NCBI GenBank assembly: GCA_002067065.1
Contig: MVPY01000047.1
Coordinates: 1-23,163 of the forward strand
Origin: Methanobacterium sp. PtaB.Bin024
Lineage (GTDB): Archaea; Methanobacteriota; Methanobacteria; Methanobacteriales; Methanobacteriaceae
Direction of reading: 5' to 3'
Length of the DNA stretch: 23,163 nt
Positions 16,758 to 23,163 of this stretch are shown one piece after another. How positions within the stretch are numbered: position 1 is the first letter of the stretch; each line of letters begins with the position of its first letter. The notes below the pieces were generated by a model that saw nothing but the letters and a program-made list of their open reading frames with translations, made no database searches and was not told the origin of the DNA. The position numbers and the translations under genes were made by a program.

Positions 16758-17873
16758 CTACAGTTTCTGAATATTCTTATACAATGTATCCCTCTCAGCA
16801 GGTATCCTCCCCAAATCCCTGATAATATACTGTAAATGTTCAGGAGGGGTGTAAACACCGTGCTGTGCCCCTGCGGATCGGGAAATGTTTTCTTCTCCCA
16901 GTGTCCCACCCATATCATTACAACCCGCGGTGAGACATACCTGTGCGAATTTGAATCCTAATTTCACCCAGGAAACTTGGATGTTAGGGATGAGATCCCC
17001 AAACATTAACCTGGATACAGCATAGAGTTTAAGATCCTCGGTTCCAGTGGTTCCAGGGCTGGAAATACCCTGCCTATAGATAGGTGCATTCTGATGCATG
17101 AATGTCAGTGGAACGAACTCTGTGAATCCTCCCGTTTTTTTCTGGATGTTTCTAAGGATTTCTAGATGTTCTATCCTGTGTTCTACACTTTCCACATGAC
17201 CATACATCATGGTGCAGGTGGTGGGCACACCGGTCTGGTGAGCAGTTTCAATCACCCGGACCCACTCTTGGGTTGTGAGCTTCCCTGGACAGATAACCTT
17301 CCGAACATCATCATTGAGGATTTCAGCAGCAGTTCCAGGCATGGACCCTAAACCTGCATCTTTCAACATCTTCAATGTTTCTTTTAAAGTCAGTCCTGAT
17401 TGTGCTGCTCCATAGTATATTTCCATGGGCGAAAAAGCATGAATATGTATGTCCGGGATTTCTTCTTTTACAGCCAGTAGTATTTTCTCATAGAAGTAGG
17501 CATTAACATCAGGATGTAGGCCCCCCTGTATGCATATTTCAATTGCACCATCATCCCAGGCAGTTTTAGCCCTTCGGACTATCTCATCTACATCTAAAAA
17601 GTATGCTCCATCCTGTCCAGGGTCTTTGCGGAAGGCACAAAAACCACATGTTCCAGTGCATATGTCGGTGAAATTGATATTCCAATTCTGAATATAAGTA
17701 ACTTCATCACCAACCAATTCCTGTCTTCGCAAATCCGCTACCCTAATCAATGCCTGATAATCTGAACCTGTAGTTTTAATAAGTTCCAATGCTTCTTCAT
17801 GGGAAATAACGTCTTCCATGGCCTTGTTTAGTATCTCTTCAATAGCGGGTGCAATGTCCGGAGTCTTATACAT
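16758..17873 (-). CDS. cofH: CofH, 5-amino-6-(D-ribitylamino)uracil--tyrosine 4-hydroxyphenyl transferase (FO synthase subunit 2)
   Basis: Radical SAM enzyme of 371 residues that joins tyrosine to 5-amino-6-ribitylaminouracil. With CofG it forms FO, the deazaflavin core of coenzyme F420, the main hydride carrier of methanogens. The cluster motif CTGTCGFC places cysteines at 72, 76 and 79. Other family marks are NINFTDICTGTCGFCAFRK, CIQGGLHPD, HAFSPMEIYYGA, GLGSMPGTAAEILND and EFVPLTFMH. Length and order agree with archaeal CofH rather than CofG, which lacks the LHPD-type segment. The start ATG has AGGA seven bases upstream. A TTTAAA box lies at 17900-17905, about 30 bases before the start. 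cofG is not in the window. The upstream region is shared with the divergent histone gene. Confidence 0.93.
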   Translation of the reverse strand: MYKTPDIAPAIEEILNKAMEDVISHEEALELIKTTGSDYQALIRVADLRRQELVGDEVTYIQNWNINFTDICTGTCGFCAFRKDPGQDGAYFLDVDEIVRRAKTAWDDGAIEICIQGGLHPDVNAYFYEKILLAVKEEIPDIHIHAFSPMEIYYGAAQSGLTLKETLKMLKDAGLGSMPGTAAEILNDDVRKVICPGKLTTQEWVRVIETAHQTGVPTTCTMMYGHVESVEHRIEHLEILRNIQKKTGGFTEFVPLTFMHQNAPIYRQGISSPGTTGTEDLKLYAVSRLMFGDLIPNIQVSWVKLGFKFAQVCLTAGCNDMGGTLGEENISRSAGAQHGVYTPPEHLQYIIRDLGRIPAERDTLYKNIQKL

Positions 17874-17890
17874 GGGAATTCCTATGGGAC

Positions 17891-17954
<64 letters not shown>

Positions 17955-17968
17955 ATGGCTCATCATGT

Positions 17969-18002
<34 letters not shown>

Positions 18003-18013
18003 CTAGCTAAAAT

Positions 18014-18233
<220 letters not shown>

Positions 18234-18234
18234 A

Positions 18235-18264
18235 TTTTTTTATTTCTTCTTTTTCTTATTTTTT
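18235..18264 (+). terminator. T-rich terminator of the histone gene
   Basis: The stop codon is followed at once by a tract of about 30 bases that is almost all T on the coding strand, in several runs. This is the usual archaeal intrinsic termination signal, with no hairpin needed. Confidence 0.55.
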
Positions 18265-18418
18265 AGGATTGTGTTCGTTTTTTATCCATTCAACTTAAGG
18301 TATGATCTTCTCTAAAGACATTGAATATGATGATTCTCACAATCACCTATACAACCAACTATTTTAATGTTAGGACTGATTTTTTGATGGTGAAAAATTT
18401 ACAGTCCAGGCATGATTC

Positions 18419-18428
18419 CGTATATACG
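18419..18428. promoter_or_regulatory. palindrome CGTATATACG upstream of rubrerythrin
   Basis: A perfect 10-bp palindrome containing TATATA lies about 60 bases before the rubrerythrin ATG. It could be the TATA box itself, an operator overlapping it, or both. Rubrerythrin genes are often oxygen or peroxide controlled, but no regulator can be assigned from this site. Confidence 0.35.
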
Positions 18429-18486
18429 AACACCATAATAAAGTTGAAATACATCCAAAGATACACTTTTTATGGAGGTAAAAACT

Positions 18487-18978
18487 ATGAACACCATGGA
18501 TAATTTAAAAGAAGCATTTGCAGGTGAATCTCAGGCTAACCGTAAATATTTAGCTTTTGCCAAGAAAGCGGATGAAGAAGGATATCCTCAAGTTGCTAAA
18601 CTATTCCGTGCAGCTGCAGAAGCTGAAACAGTTCATGCGCATAACCATTTAATGGTTATGGATGGAATAAGGAGTACTGCTGAGAATTTAAAGGCCGCAA
18701 TTTTAGGAGAAAATGAAGAATTTGAAGAGATGTATCCTGAATTCATAAAAGAAGCTAAAAGTGAAGGTAACAAAAAGGCAGTGTGGACTTTTGATGTGGC
18801 AAACCAAGTTGAGGAAATTCACGCTGACTTATACCAGAAAGCCCTGAAATCTTTAGGGAAAAATGAAAAAGTTGATTATTATGTCTGCAGCCACTGCGGA
18901 AACACTGTAGAAAATGAAGCTCCTGATGTGTGCCCTATCTGTGGAGCCTTGAAAAAGGATTTCATGAAAATTGATTAA
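18487..18978 (+). CDS. rubrerythrin
   Basis: Protein of 163 residues that reduces hydrogen peroxide in the cytoplasm and protects the anaerobe from oxygen. A four-helix ferritin-like di-iron domain covers residues 1-128, with metal-ligand motifs near E14 (ESQANRKY), E47 to H53 (AETVHAHNH) and EEIHADLY at 109-116. A C-terminal rubredoxin domain carries the Fe(Cys)4 site at C134, C137, C149 and C152 (CSHC, CPIC) and passes electrons to the di-iron centre. The ATG at 18487 is chosen because GGAGGT lies seven bases before it; the in-frame ATG 15 bases upstream overlaps that site. Length is slightly below the usual 190 residues, as in other short archaeal rubrerythrins. It is monocistronic, with the histone gene upstream ended by a T tract. 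Confidence 0.95.
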   Translation: MNTMDNLKEAFAGESQANRKYLAFAKKADEEGYPQVAKLFRAAAEAETVHAHNHLMVMDGIRSTAENLKAAILGENEEFEEMYPEFIKEAKSEGNKKAVWTFDVANQVEEIHADLYQKALKSLGKNEKVDYYVCSHCGNTVENEAPDVCPICGALKKDFMKID

Positions 18979-19030
18979 TTAAAATCTTGATTAAGTAAAA
19001 TCTTGTATTATTTTTCCATAGTAATTTTAA

Positions 19031-21505
19031 CTATTTTCCTAACTTTTTTTCTTTGAAAGCTATGTGGAAAGTAGTTCCAGGGCTCCTTTCAAGTTCCAGT
19101 TCTCCATTAATTTGTTGTGTTAGGTTGTTAACTAATTGCAGTCCCAAAGAATCTGTTTTATCCAGTTGAAGGTCTGGAGGGAATCCTATTCCAGTATCAC
19201 TGACCTCTAAAACACAGTTTTCTCCATCTTTATTGAATTTAACCTTAATTTCACCATTAGTATCATCAGGAAAGGCATGTTTCATGGAGTTAGAGAGGAG
19301 TTCGTTTACAATAAGCCCTAAGGGTATAGCGGTGTCAATATCTAACATTATGTCTTCTACTTCCATTTTAAGTTGAATACGGGATGGATCTTTAACATAT
19401 GTTCGGAAGAGATCCAAGGCCAAACTGCGGATGTAGTCACCGAAATCCATCTGTTCCAAGTCAGTGGAACGGTAAAGTCTCTCATGTATAAGGGCCATGG
19501 AATGAGCTCGATTCTGACTTTCCTTAAAGATTCCCTTGGCTTCTTCATCCTTAATATAGCGTGATTGAAGATTCAAAAGACTGGAAATCACCATCAGATT
19601 GTTTTTCACCCGATGATATATCTCTTTCATCAGCATATCTTTATCTTTCAAAGCCTGTTCAAGCTTCATTTGGGTATTTTTAATGTCAGTAATATCCCTT
19701 GAAATAAGCTGCACTCGATGAACTTTGTTATCATTACCATAAAGGGGTTGGACGCTTGCACTATACCATCTCTCTCTTCCCGAGTATTTTACGGGCATTT
19801 CAACTTCCACACCTTCCCCAGTATGGAATACGTGTTTAATTAATTCCATTTGCTTTTCTGCAGCCTCTGGGAAAAGGTCCCACAGAGAACTGCCTAATAA
19901 ATCAGCTGGTTCCATGTTTAAACTATTTGCGCCTGCTTTGTTTGAGAGTAAGAAAATTCCATTTTCATCAAACAAAGCAATGGGATCATTAGCAGATTCA
20001 ATAAGTGAGCGGTATTTCTCTTCACTCTCACGAAGGGCATCTTCCATATCTTTTTGTTGGGTGATGTCCCTGCTATTACAAACAAACCCATCAATACCAC
20101 CTTCATCATTAAAAAGAGGTGTTCCTGTTGTTTCAATCCAAATATAACTACCGTCGTCCTTGTTGAACCGATACCTTGCTGACTGGGATATACAGCTACT
20201 TAAAACATCCTGCATGCACAACGTAATATTATTAACATCCTCAGGATGTATGAAGTCAAACATGGATTTCCCAATCATTTCATCGGGTTCATAACCCATT
20301 ACTGATTTTACAGAAGGGCTCACATAGATGTAAACACCTTCCAGATTAACTTGACATATTATATCCGCCATATTAGTAGTAACCATAGTTAATTGAGCTT
20401 CACTTTTTTCAAGAGCCCTTTCAGCCTGTTTTTCCTGCGTTATATCTCTGGCAATAGACGAAACCCCTATTATATTCCCATATGAATCTTTAATTGGTGG
20501 ACTGCTAAGGGAAATATCGATTTTTTCACCGCTTTTAGTGATGCGGTGAGTTTGGTAGTGATGAATTGTTTCTCCACGAGAGATGTTATCCAGTATCTGT
20601 TCTAATTCATCTGATCCTGGGGGGAAGAGGACAGAAACTGATTTTCCTATCATTTCATCTGCCGTGTAACCATATATTTCCTCTGCACCATGGTTCCAAC
20701 TTAATACAGTTCCTTCCAAATCCTTTCCAAGTATAGCATCATTGGAGTTTTCAACAATGGCGGCCAGGGTGGAACGAGTTTCATCTGTTTTAAGTTTATC
20801 CGTGATGTCTTTTAGTATGACTGTGTAGTAGCGTTGGCCTTCTGCTTCCCACATGGAACCTCTAAATTCAAAGGGAAACTCACTACCATCTTTCCTGAGA
20901 GCTCGAAGATTGGGGTTGCTCATGGTAAACCTGGTTTTGTTAGAAGTTACAAAATTCTTCATTCCCTTATTGAAAGCGTTTTTGAACCTATTCGGCATGA
21001 TTCGTGCAACTGATTGGCCAAGAATCTCTTCCTCGGCATATCCAAACACATTTTGAGCTTCTTTATTCCAGAATACAACCTTTCTATCAGAATCAATAGT
21101 GATTATGGCCTCTGCAGCAGATTCAATCACAGAACGGAATTTCTTCTCACTTTCAGCAAGTTTGATCTGGGATTTTTCAATCTTTTCACTTAAAATAATG
21201 GTTATTACACTGACCGAAATGAAGATAATGGCGCGGAAAAAATCATCCACCCAAGGGTCTGCTCTTATAGGGTTCATGAAGTCTGTGAAGAACAGAACCC
21301 CTGCCAGGAAAAAAGGAACCCATAAACCATCCCGTTTCCACCATATGGCAGAAAGAATAATGGGAATGTAATAAAAATGCGTGAATATTATCCCAGTTCT
21401 TAAAACAAAATGGAAATAATAGGTTAAAATGCATGCTAGTGCAACCAAAGTGAGGATAATAATTGTTTCATATTTAGTTCCTTGTGCACCCCAGTCCAAG
21501 TTCAA
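19031..21505 (-). CDS. membrane multi-PAS sensor histidine kinase
   Basis: Protein of 824 residues starting at a TTG with GGAGG seven bases upstream. Residues 10-107 hold about four membrane helices forming an N-terminal membrane sensor. PAS domains follow at roughly 119-235, 240-358, 365-487 and 488-612 (each with a repeated pattern such as FRSVIESAAEAI or YRSLIESANDPI, then G-x-S, then a PAC-type RDIT). The kinase core is of the HisKA_2 type, with the phospho-acceptor in EIYHRVKNNL (about H631) and an HATPase domain at 715-820 (VNELLSNSMKHAFP, then DTGIGFP, then GLQLV). Such kinases with many PAS domains are common in Methanobacteriales. Signals are likely redox or small molecules bound by the PAS domains. 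No response regulator is next to it. The ATATATAA at 21536-21543 is a good TATA candidate. Confidence 0.9.
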   Translation of the reverse strand: MNLDWGAQGTKYETIIILTLVALACILTYYFHFVLRTGIIFTHFYYIPIILSAIWWKRDGLWVPFFLAGVLFFTDFMNPIRADPWVDDFFRAIIFISVSVITIILSEKIEKSQIKLAESEKKFRSVIESAAEAIITIDSDRKVVFWNKEAQNVFGYAEEEILGQSVARIMPNRFKNAFNKGMKNFVTSNKTRFTMSNPNLRALRKDGSEFPFEFRGSMWEAEGQRYYTVILKDITDKLKTDETRSTLAAIVENSNDAILGKDLEGTVLSWNHGAEEIYGYTADEMIGKSVSVLFPPGSDELEQILDNISRGETIHHYQTHRITKSGEKIDISLSSPPIKDSYGNIIGVSSIARDITQEKQAERALEKSEAQLTMVTTNMADIICQVNLEGVYIYVSPSVKSVMGYEPDEMIGKSMFDFIHPEDVNNITLCMQDVLSSCISQSARYRFNKDDGSYIWIETTGTPLFNDEGGIDGFVCNSRDITQQKDMEDALRESEEKYRSLIESANDPIALFDENGIFLLSNKAGANSLNMEPADLLGSSLWDLFPEAAEKQMELIKHVFHTGEGVEVEMPVKYSGRERWYSASVQPLYGNDNKVHRVQLISRDITDIKNTQMKLEQALKDKDMLMKEIYHRVKNNLMVISSLLNLQSRYIKDEEAKGIFKESQNRAHSMALIHERLYRSTDLEQMDFGDYIRSLALDLFRTYVKDPSRIQLKMEVEDIMLDIDTAIPLGLIVNELLSNSMKHAFPDDTNGEIKVKFNKDGENCVLEVSDTGIGFPPDLQLDKTDSLGLQLVNNLTQQINGELELERSPGTTFHIAFKEKKLGK

Positions 21506-21535
21506 CAGAAATCCTCCAAACCCTTATCAAATTAA

Positions 21536-21543
21536 TTATATAT
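21536..21543 (-). promoter_or_regulatory. TATA-like box of the histidine kinase gene
   Basis: ATATATAA on the minus strand lies 31-38 bases before the TTG start and upstream of GGAGGA (21517-21512). The short spacing supports the TTG as the true start. Confidence 0.4.
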
Positions 21544-21661
21544 CCATTTTGTTGAAATAATCATATAACCTTATCTTAAAAATAAAGTTTGAGAAACCTA
21601 AAAACTAGATTTTAGTTTATACAATTTTACAATAATTTATCAAATTATATCATCTTTAGTT

Positions 21662-21871
21662 TCAAATCATGTTCATTAAGTCTTCAGGGTTTTCAACCTC
21701 ATCTAAAGGGAACATGTACTTCAAATCTCCTTCAATCACAACCAGAGCTACTGGAGAAACTGAGTAAGACTCACTCTGTTTGTGCTTCCAGTGAAAAATC
21801 TTTAATATAGGATAGAAAATCCTTCCATCAATTTTTTTGGGTTTTCCAACCTTTATTTCCTGATCTATCAT
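21662..21871 (-). CDS. small protein with a GerW-like core
   Basis: A soluble protein of 69 residues and third gene of a minus-strand operon, 11 bp after the DUF2953 gene. The ribosome binding site is weak. I recognise no named family, but the sequence follows the same order of motifs as the GerW-family protein two genes upstream. A G-x-P...PILKI segment (9-25) corresponds to its GEVIESEDKVMIPVTRM, and SPVALVVIEGDLKYMFPLDE (39-58) corresponds to its EPVAVVVVF...VKVMSL. The glycine-rich insert of the full-length protein is missing here. It may be a shortened paralogue. Function is unknown. Confidence 0.6.
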   Translation of the reverse strand: MIDQEIKVGKPKKIDGRIFYPILKIFHWKHKQSESYSVSPVALVVIEGDLKYMFPLDEVENPEDLMNMI

Positions 21872-21882
21872 ATTTTATACCA

Positions 21883-22509
21883 TTAACTGCGAGCTTCTTT
21901 TATGAGCTCTCTTACTGGTTTTTTTGTGTAAGCCCTTATTGCCTCTACAACTATCCAGAAAAGTTTCAACTTTACATCCATCTGGAGATCACCATCTAAG
22001 ACTCTTCGATTAAATTCAGGTGTCACTAACACGTGAATGGGAGTTAAAGCAGTGAGAGGATTGGTAAAAGCCCAGATGTAACCTGTAAACATGGCAGTGT
22101 CTGCTGGACTTTCTAGACCCATGGTTAAGTTCAAGGAGAACTTTTCCAATGAGAACGAATAATAAATAGTAACCAATAATCTGTGAATATGTGGCCATGC
22201 ATCTAAAAACAAGTTAAGGATCTTTAAAATGCGATCAACATTATATTTGTCTTTTTTATCCTTTTCTTCTTTTTCTATTTCCTTTTTTTCGTCTTCATCT
22301 TTTTCTATTTTCTCTTTTTCATCTTCATCTTTTTCTTCTGGTATTTCCCTGGAAAAAACTCTAATACCCAACCATATCAGGCTGAATTTGCCTTTTATCT
22401 GGGAACCATGCTTTTTGAGATTTAAAGATAACTTTAAAGGAATTAAAAGAAAAGACAGTAAAATAAGCACCAAAATAAGTATTATGATGCCTATTATAGT
22501 ATATATCAA
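21883..22509 (-). CDS. DUF2953 membrane-anchored protein (YtfI-like)
   Basis: Protein of 208 residues with a TTG start. One hydrophobic helix lies at residues 2-26. Residues 55-90 form an extremely acidic and basic low-complexity linker made mostly of E, K and D (DEKEKIEKDEDEKKEIEKEE). The conserved DUF2953 region follows, including YYSFSLEKFSLNLTMGLESPADTAMFTGYIWA and an amphipathic C-terminus with a hydrophobic patch near 180-195. In Bacillus the homologue YtfI is encoded beside the GerW protein YtfJ; the same pairing is seen here, with GerW 37 bp upstream. The protein's molecular role is not known, and it does not imply sporulation in an archaeon. Confidence 0.82.
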   Translation of the reverse strand: MIYTIIGIIILILVLILLSFLLIPLKLSLNLKKHGSQIKGKFSLIWLGIRVFSREIPEEKDEDEKEKIEKDEDEKKEIEKEEKDKKDKYNVDRILKILNLFLDAWPHIHRLLVTIYYSFSLEKFSLNLTMGLESPADTAMFTGYIWAFTNPLTALTPIHVLVTPEFNRRVLDGDLQMDVKLKLFWIVVEAIRAYTKKPVRELIKEARS

Positions 22510-22546
22510 ATCTAACCCGCTCGTAGGTTATTTATTTATTAAAAAT

Positions 22547-22975
22547 TTATTCTTTGGTTTCTTTTTCTGCTTTTTCACCCTTTTTTTTACCTTTGTCTTT
22601 TTTTCCCATTCCAAGTTTTCCTGCTTCGGACATAACATCAACTATAGCGGAGCCTGCTTCCCCTATAGCCCGGGATAATGGGTCGGCAGATTTTAAAGAC
22701 ATTACTTTAACACCTTCAGGCCCAGTCATTCCTTTGAACACTACCACAACAGCCACAGGTTCTATTCCGGCACCTCCACCAGCACCAGCACCAGATCCTC
22801 CTCGGTTATCAGGTGCTTTTCCTTCACCCATACCTGCTCCGAAGGCCATTCCCATCCTGGTAACAGGTATCATCACTTTATCTTCACTTTCTATTACTTC
22901 CCCAATCACATTTTCAATATTTAGGACTTTACGAATTTCTTCTACAGTAGTTTTTATGGGATCATTGATATCCAT
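22547..22975 (-). CDS. GerW family protein (YtfJ-like)
   Basis: Protein of 142 residues with an ATG behind GGGGTGAT. The N-terminal helix (DINDPIKTTVEEIRKVL) leads to IGEVIESEDKVMIPVTRMGMAFGAGMGEG and a glycine/alanine-rich stretch (residues 58-70). The second conserved part, EPVAVVVVFKGMTGPEGVKVM, is followed by a basic K/E-rich tail. This is the order seen in the GerW/YtfJ family, named from a Bacillus spore germination protein but widespread in non-sporulating bacteria and archaea. Its activity is unknown. It is the first gene of the GerW-DUF2953-small protein operon and follows a TATA-like box. Confidence 0.88.
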   Translation of the reverse strand: MDINDPIKTTVEEIRKVLNIENVIGEVIESEDKVMIPVTRMGMAFGAGMGEGKAPDNRGGSGAGAGGGAGIEPVAVVVVFKGMTGPEGVKVMSLKSADPLSRAIGEAGSAIVDVMSEAGKLGMGKKDKGKKKGEKAEKETKE

Positions 22976-23003
22976 TGACTATCACCCCTATTTTTTTAGC
23001 GGC

Positions 23004-23013
23004 TTTATATATA
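23004..23013 (-). promoter_or_regulatory. TATA box of the GerW operon
   Basis: TATATATAAA on the minus strand lies about 30 bases before the GerW ATG. Just upstream, CCCCAAGAGGGG (23081-23092) is a short inverted repeat of unknown role. The rest of the right edge, to 23163, holds no gene that I can see. Confidence 0.5.
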
Positions 23014-23163
23014 GTAAGTAAGGCATATACATTTTTCTGAAAGTTTAAAATAGATTTTTCGGATTCTTTATTACTCTCATCCCCAAGAGGGGGTTGTAAA
23101 GTTTTTGGGTGTTGGCGTGATTTAATGAAAAAATTCTAAAACCCCTAAATTCAGAGTTAATTT

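Noticed and set aside
22237..22345. Repetitive-looking tract of TTTTTC and TTCATC units on the plus strand
   Set aside because: It resembles a simple repeat or CRISPR-like stretch, but it encodes the acidic/basic linker of the DUF2953 protein and has no regular repeat and spacer pattern.
22229..22678. Plus-strand reading frame of 149 codons, rich in Ser and Phe
   Set aside because: It is the complement of the charged E/K/D linker of the DUF2953 protein and of the GerW tail; low-complexity Ser/Phe content is the expected mirror image of Lys/Glu codons.
22554..23021. Plus-strand reading frame of 155 codons, rich in Pro and Ser
   Set aside because: It mirrors the Gly/Ala-rich GerW gene on the other strand, has no ribosome binding site, and covers the GerW promoter.

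Overview
The window reads as AT-rich chromosome of a methanogenic archaeon, most likely of the Methanobacteriales (Methanobacterium-like). The basis is a 68-residue HMf-type archaeal histone, the F420-biosynthesis enzyme CofH, a stand-alone 6-phospho-3-hexuloisomerase, rubrerythrin, short leaders with GGAGGTGA/GGTGA ribosome binding sites behind TATA-like boxes, and a GerW/DUF2953 pair. No rRNA, tRNA or CRISPR array was seen.

Layout. (1) Positions 1-540 hold the 3' end of an IS5/IS4-like DDE transposase, cut by the window edge. (2) Positions 545-11337 are an accessory, conflict-type island. A minus-strand operon encodes a RelA/SpoT-TPR-SLOG-RyR protein followed by a zinc ribbon-TIR-NACHT protein. 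A SLOG-SLATT membrane protein runs the other way from it. A minus-strand pair follows: a two-TM coiled-coil protein and an overlapping Cys-rich small protein. A TPR-CHAT protease-like protein closes this part. (3) Positions 11362-14328 are a tight minus-strand operon of a MoxR-type AAA+ ATPase, a DUF5682-like (EreA/ChaN/TIKI fold) protein and a degenerate archaemetzincin whose first two zinc-ligand histidines are both lysine. (4) Positions 14329-14686 carry the promoter of that operon and a start-less remnant reading frame. A radical SAM protein of unknown role follows. (5) From 16131 on the content looks like core genome: hxlB, cofH, histone, rubrerythrin, a multi-PAS sensor histidine kinase, and a GerW-DUF2953-small protein operon.

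How the genes may work together (inference). The island combines a (p)ppGpp-synthetase-like enzyme, two predicted nucleotide-sensing SLOG domains, an RyR domain, a predicted pore (SLATT), a TIR NADase on a STAND switch, and a CHAT protease-like effector. This is the parts list expected of nucleotide-signal-driven immunity or abortive response systems. The divergent SLOG-RyR and SLOG-SLATT genes look like sensor or signal maker and membrane effector. The MoxR/DUF5682/pseudo-archaemetzincin operon is a second candidate system and the least familiar part of the window. Functions in the island rest on domain recognition by eye; no database search was possible.
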